Below, piece by piece: positions 37,101-52,100 of a stretch of 64,000 nucleotides of DNA. Each line of letters starts with the position of its first letter. Position 1 is the first letter of the stretch. Position numbers and translations under genes: made by a program. This DNA is from Beta vulgaris subsp. vulgaris (lineage: Eukaryota; Streptophyta; Magnoliopsida; Caryophyllales; Amaranthaceae): the NCBI RefSeq assembly GCF_026745355.1, contig NC_079205.1:131283-195282 (forward strand), written 5' to 3'. A model generated the notes under the pieces. That model saw only the letters and a program-made list of their open reading frames with translations, did not search any database and was not told the origin of the DNA.

Positions 37101-40100
37101 TCAATTATGCAGGGACTCTAATGGTTGTGGACAAACAGAGCTATATTTGGGAAAATCGGAGAGGATTTCTTTTGTCATTACTGTGCTGAAGATGATTGAT
37201 CGTGGTCAATACAGCAAAAATGAACATTTGTCTGAAACAGTTGCTGCAGCAACTTCAATATTGGCTTATGTAGAGCCCTCTCTGGTCCTTCCCTTCGTAG
37301 CTTCTCGATTTCATATGGCTTTGGAGACGGTAAGTCGATTTACTAAGCATCTTACACCACAGCAAGAAATATAATACTTTCCTATGCAAAAGGAATACAT
37401 TGCTTAGTGAAAAGAGGGGGAGATAAGATAGTGATATAAGTTCATTTGTTTATCTTCTTTTTTAGATGACAGCCACCCACCAGTTGAAGACGGCAGTCAC
37501 ATCAGTAGCATATGCTGGCCGGTCTTTGTTCTTTACATCTCTTTCATCTGCAGTAGAAAGATCTGATGATTCTGATGGGCCCAACTCATGTATCGATCTT
37601 TTGGTCATCTCATTATCAAATGCTCTGTTGGGCATGGATGCCAACGATCCTCCAAAGAGTTTAGCAACCATGCAATTAATTGGTTCCATATTTTCCAATG
37701 TAAGGACTGATTATTCAAATTCACTTGTATATTTTGATTAAATCTGGTTATCTTACATCTATGTCAAATCTTGGCAGATGGCTGTCATTGAAGATAGTAC
37801 TGATAATTTGTCGCCAATTTCTGCTATCCGCTTCTCGGAGTGGCTTGATGAATTTCTATGTCGCCTTTTCTCGTTACTTTTGCACTTGGAGCCAAATACT
37901 GTCACGTAAGAGAGCATTTTTGTAACTTATTCCATTATTTGTAAAATTTGTTTTGGAATTTCGCATTTTGTGTTTCACCATGATTTATGAGAGTTAGCTT
38001 CCTTTATGGAAGCTAGAACCCTGAAATATTTTCAAGATGACAAGGTTATATAAGTTAGTGGGAAATGGGATTAACTTCATTCACAGTGAAATCGCTTGGA
38101 GCTCTTGGAATGCTGTGAACTTTGTTGTCTCTTTCATTATATCTTTAGGATGTATGTATGTTTTTCCATCATAATTTATATCAAGTGGGATTGATTTATT
38201 GTTTTGTGGTACAAAGGAATGAGGGACTTACTACCATTGCTACCTCTGGCACTTTTCTTGTTGAAGATGGTCCTTATTACTTCTGCATGTTGGAAATCTT
38301 GCTTGGAAGACTATCGAGATCACTTTTCACTCAGGTCTTAGCTGTTTTTATTTTTTTTCCGTGTTTTACTTACTCCTAAATGTAAAAGGAAACTTACCCC
38401 ACTTGTTCCATGTTTACAGGCTTTAAGAAAGATTTCCAAGTTTGTGCAAACTAATATACTTCCTGGCGCTGTCGCAGAAGTTGGCCTTCTTTGCTGTGCA
38501 TGTGTGCATTCGAACCCAGAAGAGGCTGTTGTTCATCTTGTTGAACCGATGCTATCAATGGTTATATCATCTATGAAAGGGATGCCTAGAACAGGATTCC
38601 TAGAAGGAAGTTTCGATTTCTCTACCGTGTGCAAGGTTTTCTTCATTGTATTTTCTCAGTTTTCTGCAATTATAATATATATTTGGATCTATTTTTGCTA
38701 AATGTGAGTTTAATCTTTCAGGCAAAGCCTTCTATTTCTCCAGCTCTGGAAACTGCGATTGACTATCAGTTGAAAGTTCTGTCCGTTTGCATTAGTTATG
38801 GGGGCCCTCATCTTTTATGCTACAGGGAACAATTTAAAGAAGCTATCAACCTAGCATTTGAATCACCATCTTGGAAGGTTTTGTATTGACGGTCACCTTC
38901 CCTTGGGTGTATTAGTTTCTACACTTAGTTGATAATTAATTTTGCAGGCCAAAGTATTCTTTTTGAGTTCCTTATTAAACTTGGGGAGTTTTCTTTTGTG
39001 CGGGAGACAGGTCAATGGTGCTGGTGACCATGTACTCCGATCTCTTCTTGGAAGCTTGGTGCTTTATTATCCGATTGACCAGTACAGGTGTTTCCTTTCT
39101 AGCCAAGGACATTTACGTGCACATGCACAACCATAAAATATTAGCTCATTCCTGTCCTCTATTATTAAGGTATATTATCTGACACAGTTTTGGTCATTAG
39201 GTGTGTGTTGCAACATCCTGATGCCCCTCTCATGGAGAAATGGATCAACACCAAAAGTTGCTTAAGTGAGAAACCACTCATCTGCCCGAAATGGCATGTC
39301 CCAGAACAGGATGAAATTTCATATGCAAATGAGCTTTTATCACTTCATTTTCAATCAGCATTAGATGCACTACTGAGAATATGCCAAGATAGAATTCATA
39401 ATGATGCCGGTATTGTACTTCTCTCTTCCTTAATAAATTTGCTTGATTTCTATGGGAACATTCCTCAAGGGTTGTCTTCATTGTAAAGAAGCAACCACAG
39501 GTCCACAGCCACTGCTTTGCCAACTGGGCAAAGCTTGTGGCTGTGGTTGCTTTGTTAGAATGGTTGTACTCAAAAGTCTACTATTGTTATAGATCTGTAT
39601 AATCATTGCAGAATGCAGATATGTCAGAATTAGGGTCAGTGTTGTCCTTTCACTTTAATGTTGAACTAGCAGTTCGTGTTTGCCTTTATCAGATATCCTG
39701 TTCCATTTATGATCAATATATTATATTATGTGAATTTATGAAGCTTTTCTAATATTTCTTAGTAAATATGTGTAGTTTGTGATGCCTCCTTCCTTTTTTC
39801 TCCCCTTCCAAGAGAGATGTCTGACCAGTCTGTGGTACTGTGTAGGAAATGAGAAAGATCACCTCAAGGTGACTCTTCTGCGGATTGACTCTTCCTTGCA
39901 AGGCATATTGTCTTGCCTGCCGGATTTTAATCCAACTGTTACAACTGGTAATACTGAAAATATAGTGCAAGAATCATTCTTGCTCGCAGGTGCTGCAGGT
40001 GCTAGAGTTGGCAGCACCGAGATGCGAGTGAGGGCAGCTGAGGTCATACATGCAGCCTGCCGGTAGTGTCTAAACTAATCGTCCATTTTGAGTGTTCACT

Positions 40101-43100
40101 TTATGGGCTTATCTTTTCCCTCCTCAACTGGAAATAAATGACATTTCAACTTTATTGAGTTATTTTGCTAAACCTCAGTGATGTTGTTGGTCAGATACTT
40201 GCTGGAGGAAAAACCAGATGATAGTATATTACTCATTCTCATCATCCGTATTATGGATGCTCTAATAAATTATGGTAAGATTGCGAGAAATACACTGTTG
40301 TTTTAGTCTATGTTCTTTTCAACTGAATATTGCTGACTAAATTTCAATGAACTTAACTGCATTTCCTGACTGAACTAAGTTTTCATGAAGCTTTCATTCA
40401 TAAGTTTTAGTTTCTTTTTCTTTTTATTGTTAATTTTTGGTGTTATTTGTATCTTTGATACATCATCATTATCATAATTATATGCTGTCATTGCTATTAA
40501 CTTTTTTAAAACAGAACATCTTTTGAAGTACCTCGTCACTAATACGACCTATAGTCCTATACTAATGGCAGTAGTGAAAATATAAGTGCTTCCTTACAAG
40601 CAATATTATATACTAAATATTTTAGTGCAAACGAGCAACAATTTGGATGCTTATACTAATATTTTAGTACATTAGTATTAGATTATATTATTGTTATAGT
40701 TATGATGATCAAGAATTCAGCAATAAACATTAATATATATCGTATATTATTTTAAGTTAAGAACTTAGAATTGTAATGATAGGGAGACCAAGGGGTGTCA
40801 ACCCTATGCAAAAAGTATGGCTAGGACCAAAATATTCCAAGCCTCTCAGGCACATCTTTATCTTTTGGAAATTTTAGTTAAACAAAACTGATTTTGCTGA
40901 ACTGAAGTAAACCTTGCTGAAGTTAGTTGAGACTATGTTTTGAGTTGAAAAGCACCTGGCCTCAGATTCATTTGCCTTTTTTGATAACTTTGGTTTTACT
41001 TTGTTGATGTAGGTAGTCTTGAATATGATGAATGGTCAAATCACAGGCAGGCTTGGAAATTGGAGTCTGCTGCCATTGTAGAACCTCCAATGAACTTTCT
41101 GACATCTTCTCATTCTAATGGAAAAAGAAGGTCAACCATCTTTTTTATTTTCTTGTTCTTTCTAGTGCAATGTAATCTTGAGCTTTTTCTCTTGAACCTT
41201 CTGTTGATATTTTATCCAGGCCACTCTGGGCACTTGCTGACAAGGCATATATGCACAACACATGGAGAGCTTCTCAGTCCTCTTTTCATTTGTATCGTAC
41301 CAGTGGCAATGTCTCTCCATCAAGTCATGCAATTCTTCTGATGGATGATCTTCTGAACTTAGCTTTGCATAGATATGAAACTGTTCGCTCGTGAGTTCTC
41401 ATGGACTTTATTTATCATTTGAAGTAAATGATATTTCTTTAGCTAAAAGTTGGATTAGTACAATTCTTGAAACTTGACTATTGGCACTTTCCAATATCCA
41501 AAAGATTTACGTAAGTTGAGAAGCCGTTGGAGAGCTACCTGCAAACTGAGGGTGTTGAAATCTTGGTTGTTTGAAAATGCTGAGATCCGTTGGTTGTTTT
41601 CGGCCACATATTATATTGATGTAGGATGAGTGAACTTGTGAAGTCAAGTTTTCCTTCTGTTTCTGTTGAACGTATTTAAATTCATCATTTAAATCATGCT
41701 CCGTAATCAGCTGTTTGGTGGCGATTGATGGATACAGGGTCACCATTAAAGTGGCATCTTAAGGTGCTAGTTCTTTAGATACACATCTCATTGGTCTGTG
41801 TCTTTTGAAGACCTGTATAATATGAGACTTTGTTCCTCAGTAGACTTTGTATCATTTTTGTGTTGGCACTTTCTACATCAGCTATAGCTGAATGGAGCTG
41901 GCTGTCATTAGGACTTTAAATAGAGTATTGCGTGATTAGCATAGTATCGGTAGGTATTTTTCTTTTAATATTGGACAAAATGACGGCTTCATACCATTTA
42001 TTTGAAGTAGTGTTATGCTGCTTCATATATTTTAAACGAGGATAAACCGTCTCAGAAGCCACTACTGGCAAATGTAGTAAATCAGTAAATTTTTATTCGG
42101 GTGGATATCTCAGCAGATAGATGATACCAGTGTAGGCAGCGTGTCCCAAAATAACTGCCAAATCTAGGAACTTGAGAATAGTATACTTGGAAAATCTGTG
42201 GTAGTCAGTATCAAGTTGGAGATTGGATTGATGCCAAAGGATTTATTTCCAGGAAAAAGGTTGCGTCTGAGACTGTCCAATCTCTTACGGTAATTTACAT
42301 TAGCAGACTAATAGGAACCTTTATCCTCGTTTATTCTTATGGCTGGATATTTATGCTTGCAGTAAGACATATTCGTCTAAAAATTCACCTTTTCTTGCAT
42401 TTGAATCTTGACTTTCTTTATCATGCATTATAAACAATGTTCCCCCCCCCCCCCCTTTCAAAAAAAAGAATAAAGGAATAAAATATTTATCATCATTTTA
42501 TGCCCTTGTTTCTTTTTCTTACTATGTTATTATGTCATTTGTTTCTCAATTGGATTGGAGATTAGGCTTGCTGGCAAGAGCCTCCTCAAGATGTTGAAGA
42601 GATGGCCTTCCATGGTCTCAAGGTGCATGCTTGCCCTGACTGAGAATTTAGCAAACCCCAGTTCACCTGAATATATTGTTCTTGGGTCCTGCACCATTTT
42701 GTCCAATCAAACCCTTCTCAAGCATTTGACAATGGTAAAAAAATGGTAATCTTTTTTCCGTAAAGCAAATTTTAGTAGGTTGTTATCTGAATTATTTTCT
42801 GGTAACTTTCAGGATGCCAAAGCTTTCACTTCCTTTGCCATCGGCATTTTGAAAAGGTATGTTGGTATAAGTAGGTTTACACTTGAGTTTATGTGTTGCT
42901 TTCGTATTTTCTTTATTTTTTTTCATTTGAGTAATCAGTACTCTTCTTCTGTCTTATATTTTCTGCTTTCTCTTGCTTAGTGCACATCATGAATCCCTGA
43001 AAGCTCAAAAAGCAATTACTGAGGTAGATCTCATGCCAGCTAAAATACCTCGTGTGTGCCTTCGAATGCAAGTTTTTGAAATGGTTTCCTGTAGTACTGA

Positions 43101-46100
43101 GTTGCTTTTCTGATTGACCGCAGCTTTTTGTGAAGTATAACATTCTTTTTACTGGGGTACCTAGAAACATCTTCAAGACATCAGATAGACAGTCAGATGG
43201 GCAAATTTTTTCAGATATGATTTCTCAGATAGTTTCTATGAGTTATGATACAAATGGCTTGCATTGGAGGTAATTGATTATGATTCTGATATTACTTCTA
43301 CTTAACTGGCACACATATGCTGTGATGGACATAATGCTTAACTGGTAAATAAAGCTAAATTTGGTACAGAGCTGGCCCATTGTTCAGGATACCGATATTG
43401 GTTTGAGATTTGTTGTCACCATACTTTTCAGGTACAATCTGATGGCTAACAGAGTTTTGCTATTAGTGGTGATGGCATCTAGGAATGATCCACGTTCCTC
43501 TACAACAATTTTAAGTGAAACTGCTGGTGAGTGATCTATACTTGAAGTAAATTTTGCTGTATATGTAAGCTACAACGGGAAAATAGCATAGAATTCTTTT
43601 AATAGATTGATCAAAAAGAGCTATAGTGCACTGTGATCTAATAGGATTACTATCAGTACTGAATTAGACAGCTAGGCAGCTAGCTACTAATTGTGAAGAC
43701 CTGGCCAGATGTTTCAAGTCTGGAATTTTGAAAATGAGTTTTTCACACTTTCACTATCGTTTTTACTGAGTGTTATCAATAGTATTGGAAGGTCTATCAA
43801 ACTTGAAAAATTCAAGGGAAATCCTATTTAACGGTTATCAAGTTTGTAGATAACAGTGACAACAACCTTATGTTCCTATAAGAAAGAGGTTGTGAACAGC
43901 CTTAGCCTTCCTCTAAGAAAGACATTGTCTCCAATTCATCTTAATCCATTATGAAATAATTGACCTGCTATGTGCTATTTTACAATGAATAGAAGTGCGA
44001 GAAGTTTGACGAGTCATTTTTGTGATTTACCATCCAAAAGTCAAGGAACAATGAGTTCTTTGAGTCTGCTGCTAGTGGACATAAACACATAAATAACATA
44101 TGTTTATAAACTAGGCCAAGGTTTCCTTTGTGGCCCTGGTTGTGCTTGAGGGTTTCTAAATCATAGATGGCAATGGCATGAGATCCAAAAGTGTCACTGG
44201 TGAAAATTATATATTGGCTAAAACTCACATTCATGATACTCTAGTATTTATGAAAAAGGTTCTGAAAACACTAGGAACCGTAGGAATCTTTTAACAGATT
44301 ATGCCTGACGATACTAGAACTAGATAGCTACTGAAATCCTTTGGAGGCTGGTAGATTTTCTTGGATAGTTCTTTTACGGTTTCAAAATGGCCATAAGGAT
44401 TGCAGATGCTAAATGGTCTTTACTCAAGCCAAATTTAATGAGTTTAAACTCAGAGGAGATCCCTTTTGTGTTTATGAAATTTTTCATTTGGAAAGGCTTC
44501 TTAGTGCCCTCAAGATCCAAGCATGGCCCTGGAGAAGTGAGAACCACAAAAATCTCCATTACAGGTTTATTGTTTTTAATTGGGAATTGTAGGTAGAGTG
44601 TTGTGTCTGTGATCCTTGATGGTTTCATATGAATCCCAGAGGCATTAAATTATACGAGATATACCTTTTATCGAGGTTAGTGGCTAACCTTGAAATATGG
44701 GAGGCTTCTAGGGTATAACGGTCTGGAAGTTCAGCTGTATGGTAAATGATACTGGACCTAGAATTTCCCTTCTCAAAGGGCCACTTCAGAGGCTGTAGGG
44801 TCTTCCTCATCCTTAGTAGCTAGCCGGTTGTCAAATGCTGGTAGACTAATAAAGCACATCTTAAAAGTTTACCTCATCCCTTGAGGTGCTTTATGAGGAC
44901 TATGGAAAGTCTCCATAGATTTTAGAAGGAAAGTTTACATGATTGCATGGGGTCCCCTAGTAGAAAAATTATTGCTTGGTCCTGGATCAATGCAAACTTT
45001 TTACAATGAGGTGGCTACCAATTATCTTTTAAAGCAAGATAACGACCTCTTTGTGAGAGGAGGGAGCATTGATCCTGCTATCCTGGACCATCTAATAATT
45101 TCTCCTCCTAGTAGCCATTGAAACCATTGTAGAATGTAGATATTATTGCACATAGAAAAATCTTCCTGATAGACTGTAGCTGACCCTCGTGTCTTCGTGA
45201 GACCTTTTTGATGGTTTGTAGGAAAGCTCATCCTAAATTCTAAGAATAATTCAAGGATCTTACTAGTTTATCTAGTTACCATCTTACATCTTATAATGTT
45301 GCCTCTGGTTAAGCATATAGAATTATAAATTTGAATGAACACTCTCGCAGTTGCTCAGTTAGGGCATAGATTGCTCAGCACTCAAGATCCAACAGTGCCT
45401 TGGCCCTGCACATCTTGGAAGTTATGCACATGCCTGAAAACCCTTGTGTGGAGTTGTATGGATTTTTAGTATTACTCGTGTACTATGAATGTGTTTATGT
45501 GGGGTTTATTAATTAAGGGGATTTGCTGAATGGTGGTGATATCATATTGAATTAGTTTGTTTCATGCTGTGAAGCCCTCACCCATGCTAACTATGTCATG
45601 TTGTTTCCTTTTCAGGGCATTTTTTGAAGAATTTAAAAAGTCAACTTCCTCAAACTAGAATTCTTGCAATCTCCGCTCTCAATACATTATTGAAGGAATC
45701 CCCTCATAAAATGCTAGCTGTTTCTTCCTCAGAAAATGTTGAAAAGATCTCTCAGTCTTCTGTTGAAGGAGCTTTAGTTGAAATTTTTCAGGAAGAAGGT
45801 TTTTTTAATGAGACGTTCAACAGCCTTTCCCATGTCCATATAATCAGTGATGGTGAAAGCACTTCTTCTAGGGGAAATTATGGGAGCTCTTCTTTTCAGA
45901 GTGTAGCAGACAAATCAATTACATTTTTTTACTTCGACTTCACAGCTTCTTGGCCCCGAACTCCTAGTTGGATTTCTTTGTTAGGAAGTGATACTTTCTA
46001 TTCAAATTTTGCCCGAATCTTTAAGCGATTGATTCAAGAATGTGGGATTTCTGTTTTAGAAGCTCTGAGAAGTGCCCTTGATGAATATGCAAGCTCTCAG

Positions 46101-49100
46101 GAAAGATCTAAACAATGTGTTGCTGCTGAGGCATTTGCTGGAATTTTGCATTGTGATGTCAATGGTCTCCTTGAGGCATGGGAGGATTGGATAAAGGCTA
46201 AACTGCAGGATATCATTATGGCTCCATCAGTGGAATCTGTGCCTGAGTGGGCATCTTGCATAAGATATGCTGTGACTGGGAAGGGAAAGCATGGAACGCG
46301 TGTTCCTCTTCTAAGGCAGAAAATCATGGATTGTCTGCTGACACCTTTACCATATTCTGTGACTACTACTGTTATTGCTAAACGGTATGCTTTTCTAGCT
46401 GCTGCGTTTATAGAAGTGTCACCTGCAAAAATGCCAGAAGCTGAACTACTTCTTCACAAACGACTGCTGGATGAGTTGCTGGTCAATATGAGTCATTCAT
46501 CTGCACAAGTAAGTCGATCAATTAGCTGATAATCACTCTATTAAATTATTCTCCTGTGTGGCCAACTGGCCACATTTCCATATGAGCTGGAAGGTGCGCT
46601 ATTTTATCAGCTTTGCCAAAAGCGGGGCTTAAGATCCTTCTGTGCTAAGATTGTTCTGTTCCTGTTGTCGACTATACTTGTCTGCTTTTCAAAGGGCATC
46701 TTTGAATGGACGGAACTTTTGCACTGTGTATTCTGCAGCTTAGAAGGAAGGGCTTCTTTACTTTCTATATTTTGACTGTCCAGTGGCTGATGCAGGATAA
46801 GAATTATTTTGGGACATTACAATTTTTATTGAGGGCAGTTGATAGATCTTACAAGGAGCAATCCCTGAAATCCTGAATGTTAAGCTGAAATTATTCTCTT
46901 CAATTAAATCCTTAGGCTGTTCATTTTTCATGGAAACCTCTATGTCTTATAACTATGAAGTATTTTTTGCCATCAATGTCCTAACAGCTGCTGTCTTCCA
47001 AATTATAGTGTCATCGCTTGTCTTCTTTATTGTGAACCGTATACTTTCTTTGCTTCTACGTCCAGATTTCATTTACTATGGCTCACTCTTTTTCGTATTT
47101 AAGTTGTGGCATGCTGTTTTCAACAATTGTTGCTATGTTTTAAGCTGGTCAACTGTGTTTCCTGCAGGCTCCACTGATAGTTGTGTTGTTTGTAATATCA
47201 TTTAACTTGAGATATTTAAGATGACAAATCATTTGAATTGTGGCATATGTGTTATGTTTTAACTTTACTACATAAAGATGACCAATTCATAGAAATTATG
47301 GTGAGCAACATATAAGTTTGTTATCATTCAAGGACTCTTCTTGTTGCTCTGATTCATATTAAGCTTTAACGTGTCATCTATGCTGGTGCCTGGTGGTGAA
47401 GCAAGGTGACTTTTTGCTTGTCTCTTTTCTCTTTCTTATTTTCTTGTACTTCTATTCGATTTACCATCTATTCAAGTTTTTTCTTTTTCTTGTCACATCC
47501 TAGAAACTTTGACTAATCATAATCATGTTGGCTCGAAAGATCATATGACTCGACATGTCTAGCAGTATGCCTTGTCGATTCTTACTATAAAGCAAATTTT
47601 ACGTGGAACAGGTGAGGGAAGCTGTGGGAGTTACCCTTTGTGTGTTATGCTCAAATGTTCAGCTCCATAGTATATATTCCAGTTTGGATCTTAACCAAAG
47701 GGAAAGCAGTGGTGTGGGTGATGAGATTTTCGGGGATAGTCGAAGTCGGCTTCTATCAGACGAAGCTACTGAACGTGCTATTAGAATTCAGAAAACAACT
47801 CATTCCGACCATATCGATGCGGAAGCAGATGTAATTCCAGAAAATGGGATCACAAAGGACTCTGAGGAAGATGTAAAATGGATGGAAACGGTAATGCATT
47901 TTTCCTTAGATAAATCTAATCACATTGGATTTATTTGTTGCTGTAACTCTCTCAGTCATGCGCTTTATTGGGGATTGAGAAAATTGAAAATTACAGCGTC
48001 TCGCTTGGAAAGGAGGGGTCTGCTTGTGCTAATCTTGCCATACATGACCTATTGAAGGTTCTATACTTAAATATAATCATATCTCTAATTGATTGTTTGT
48101 TTGCAGTTATTCCATTTTGTTATTGCATCGCTGAAGTCAGGTAGATCGTTATATCTGGTGGACACAATTGTCGGCATTCTTTATCCTGTGATTTTATTAC
48201 AGGTGTGCAAAGTGATTTCCTTCTTGTACTCTTATCTTTATATTTATGTAGACTTTTTGGTCGATCCTCTTTTTGTCTCTTCTAGTTAGGTCTCTTGATG
48301 ACTGTAGTTAAGGAGAAAAAAATTTAGTTGTAGTGTTTTAGAAGATTAAGAAAGTCTTAAAACGATATTTTACTTTGATAATAGAGCTAGTCTGATTTGT
48401 GATTGCTGACTTTCTATTTCCTTTCTTTTCTATCTTCTTTATTATATTTGTCATCTATATCATGTATGACTAAAGCTGTTAATCCTTGAACATTCTCTTT
48501 CGAAAAAGAAAACAAAAAATAAGTTTTAGTACTGTAATGTAACTGGTATCTGACTGAGGGTAGAAGGACCTTCAGATAATGTCAATATTCAGTATCTTCA
48601 ATTGTTTATGCATCAAAATAATAAGAGATTAGGTGAACTGTGAACCCTAGGGCCTAGAGTCCTGTAAAGTAAGATTATCTGATACTTTATCAAATAACCA
48701 TTTTTGTTTGGCTTTTAAAGGATACATCGAATAAAGATTTGTCAACATTGGCAAAGGCTGCTTTTGAGTTGTTAAAATGGAGTGTCTTTAGAGACTCACA
48801 TCTACAAAAGGCTGTTGCTGTTATCCTCAAATCAGCTAATGATTCTAACTGGCGGACCAGATCTGCTACATTGACATATCTTCGTACGTTTATGTATAGG
48901 TAATGTTGCAGCAATGTCATACATGATTGTTACTATTTTGTTATCTACATTTTGTATGTATTATTTTTTCATCCTCAATCTTTTACTCCTAACAGGCACA
49001 GTTTCATCCTTTCATGTGATGAAAAAGTACTAATTTGGACAACTGTTGGGAAGTTACTCATAGACTGCCAAGTGGAGGCAAGTTTCTACCCTTCTTGTAC

Positions 49101-52100
49101 ATTGTTAAATGTGGAAGGATAATAATTTTAGTGATTCATATACTTTATTTCTGCATTAGGAACAGGAAGAGCTCCAGCAAACAAAATTTTCCTTTTTTTC
49201 CCCTTTGAAATTAGGGATTTTTTGGGGTAGTTTTTCGCATTATGATGCTCCTTGTATGCGATTTCATCCTTTTTTTATTAAATAAAAACTTAACCAAAAT
49301 ATTTATGACAAAAGCAGCTGCAAGGCTTCCCTTGTATGCAAATTCTTCTGGAAAGCTTCAGAACTCCTCCACGTACATTGATCTTACTTTCAAGCAATTA
49401 ATCCAAGATACTTAATAGCTTTACATATAAGTATGCCTTGTTGACATATATTAATGTCTGTGCTTCCAGTCATTAAATCTTAATTTCATGTAGTATACGT
49501 TGCATTTTTTTATTATTATTGGTTCTGAAAATTGACTGGTTTTAGGTACGAGAGCATGCAGCAGCAGTTTTAGCTGGGATGATGAAGGGTGGGGACGAAC
49601 ATCTTGCAGGAGACTTCCGTGAAAGGGCATATAAGGAGGCAACTCTTATTCTCAAGAAGAGAAAACAAAGGTTTGATCTTTGATGATCATCTGGTTTGGC
49701 ATTCCTCTGCTGTGAATATTTTGTTGTGTTTCCTCTCATTTTACCCAGATTGTGCATTTTTTAATTGTATGGCGGAGATTAAGATGGTGCTTGATGAGAT
49801 GCAGCTCTTGAATGAGAACTTTATCCTTTGCTGCTTCACATCATCATTTCCTTTTACTGCCTTCAGAAGAGATGTGCCTGCTTTCCTATAAACGTCAAGA
49901 AACTCATACTTAAGTCTTTTCGGAGATTAGCAGCCGTTGTTGGTCTTAAGTGTTATAACTTCCCTTATCTTATTGTTGGCTGTATATTCTCCTCTTTCAA
50001 GGCACTTGAATAGCTGTTTTCATTTATTTATGTATGTGTGTCTGCCTACATATTTTCCTATAGTGTGTACATATATGTACGAACTTATGTATGCATGACG
50101 TGTATATATGCACACATACACATGCACATGCCCACACCACACCCACACCAACACCCAAATCAACACCAACAACCACATCCCAACGCGCACAAGATGTATG
50201 GTAAAATGAGACAGTCGGACAGGTGCTTCAAAGCGAATGGTAATTAGGATTTATATGCATATTTTTCAAAATGTATGTGCATCTATTTTTGAACTGAAAT
50301 TGCAACATTTTTGAACTACAGCATAATTATATGTTAACAAAAAAGTGCATCTGTTATTTTATCCAAGTGAATTTTCTTTTATAATGAAAATTATTTTCCG
50401 TTAAAATCTAATTTAGTTATTGAATTTAATTTTTATGTACTTTTCCATGGGATTTAATTTTAATTATTGAATGTAAATTAGATAACTGGAAGTGGGAGAC
50501 TGGAAAGAGATAGAAAAAAAGGGTAAGAGAAAGTATAAGGATAGAGAGAGAGAAGGTGGGGGAGGGGGAGGGGGAGAGAGAGAGAGAGGAAGGGAGGAGG
50601 GATAGGGGGGGGGGGGGGAGGGAGAGAGAGAAAGTGAGATCTCATAAGAATGTAATCAGGAACTTTGTATTTGGTTGGAAGGAATAATTTAACTCTAAAA
50701 ATAATTAATGGTGGTAGACTTATTTCTTTGTGTATTATCTCAGTTTGAAAATGGCCCAGCTGCCGGCCAGGCAGGTGAGGACTAAAGGAGAGAAATCTTC
50801 CAAAGCCATGGCGTATAACCTTCAAAACCGTGACTAACAAAGAGTATCATATTGTAAGCCTTTGGAGTTATGTCCTTGTCATCTTTAGTGAAACAATAAC
50901 GACAATAACAAAATCAACTCAATAAAAATCCCACTAAGACCGGGACCGGAGATGTTAACCAGATAGATACTGTTAAAGTCATATTCAGTTCTATAAAATA
51001 GTGGAATTATCAGGGATCGGAGAAGAAAGATTAAAAATTGAGAATGTTTTCGACCTTTCGGCGATTTTGCTCATGCTGAACATTTCGGAGAAAACCTGAA
51101 CTAGTCATAAAGGAGAGGTTCCTGAAGTCCTTGATTTTCCCTCTTATTTCTCACTTCTGTGCTGAGGATAATAGGGGGTCATCAGTCCCCTACTTGATCC
51201 CTAAAGGGACTGACACACTCAGTTTAGAAAGTCATGAGAATAGAAAGAGAAAAGGGAGACAGCAGAAAGTAGGTCGATCAGAGTATGAAGATGAGAATGT
51301 CTTCTTTCAACTTACGTCCTGCTGGTCAAAACAGTATTCTTGTTGAAACTTAGATCCTGCAATTATAACTCAACTTTGTCAAACGTCTTGTACATGGCTG
51401 TCAACTTTTGTTGAGCGTAGTCAGCTTTAGGGGGTGTTCTCCCCCCCCCCCCCCCTCCCCCCCTGAAGGTTCCGAAATTGAATGAAGTGGATTGTTTGGT
51501 TGAGGTAGCTTGTCATACCTATTTGTTCTTCATCCCTGTTAAACCCCTTGAATGTTGTACCCTCCTCACCCCATGATTGAGATCCCCATACCTCCTCCTT
51601 CGGTTATGGATTCTAAATCCAAATTTTAAGTGAACATAACAATTAAGAAAAAAAGGGATCTCCTATCCATACCCATGAGGTCTCCTTACTTCTTCGTCAT
51701 GGATGTAAATTTGGTAGTTGTTGTCGTTGACTGGTCCTCAGAATCACTGCTTCTAGTTTCTCTCTTTTAGCAACCCTTTTTGTATGTTTAAGATGTGACG
51801 TAATGTCATCAATAGTCATTGCTGATTTTCTGATCCTATGGTTCACATCTAAACTTGACCAATAGCACCTAGATTAGCCAGACTTTAAGAATCAGAAGAA
51901 TGCAGTGATCATCATTTCATATTTTGGTGTCCTTTACTAATAAGATCTGTATGTGTGCAATTGTATTTATTACGTCTGCGGTTTCGTTTAAAAAATGCTG
52001 TGCATGAGGCTATGATTTAGTTGAGTCTAGGCAGAATCATATATGTGTGGCCTTTACCCTGCAACTGCTGACTGGCTGTTTCTGTTGGGCTCTCAATTAA

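Noticed and set aside
39410..39486. Exon 17 of PA200 continuing to a stop (YGNIPQGLSSL)
   Set aside because: A GT donor at 39410 joins NDAG to NEKDHLKV of the next exon, as in the family; the extension is intron.
50038..50247. Open frame with His/Pro repeats
   Set aside because: A CA-rich microsatellite inside the PA200 intron; no conserved domain.
50478..50840. Pro/Leu/Ser-rich open frame
   Set aside because: Translation of the GA/poly-G tract in the PA200 intron.
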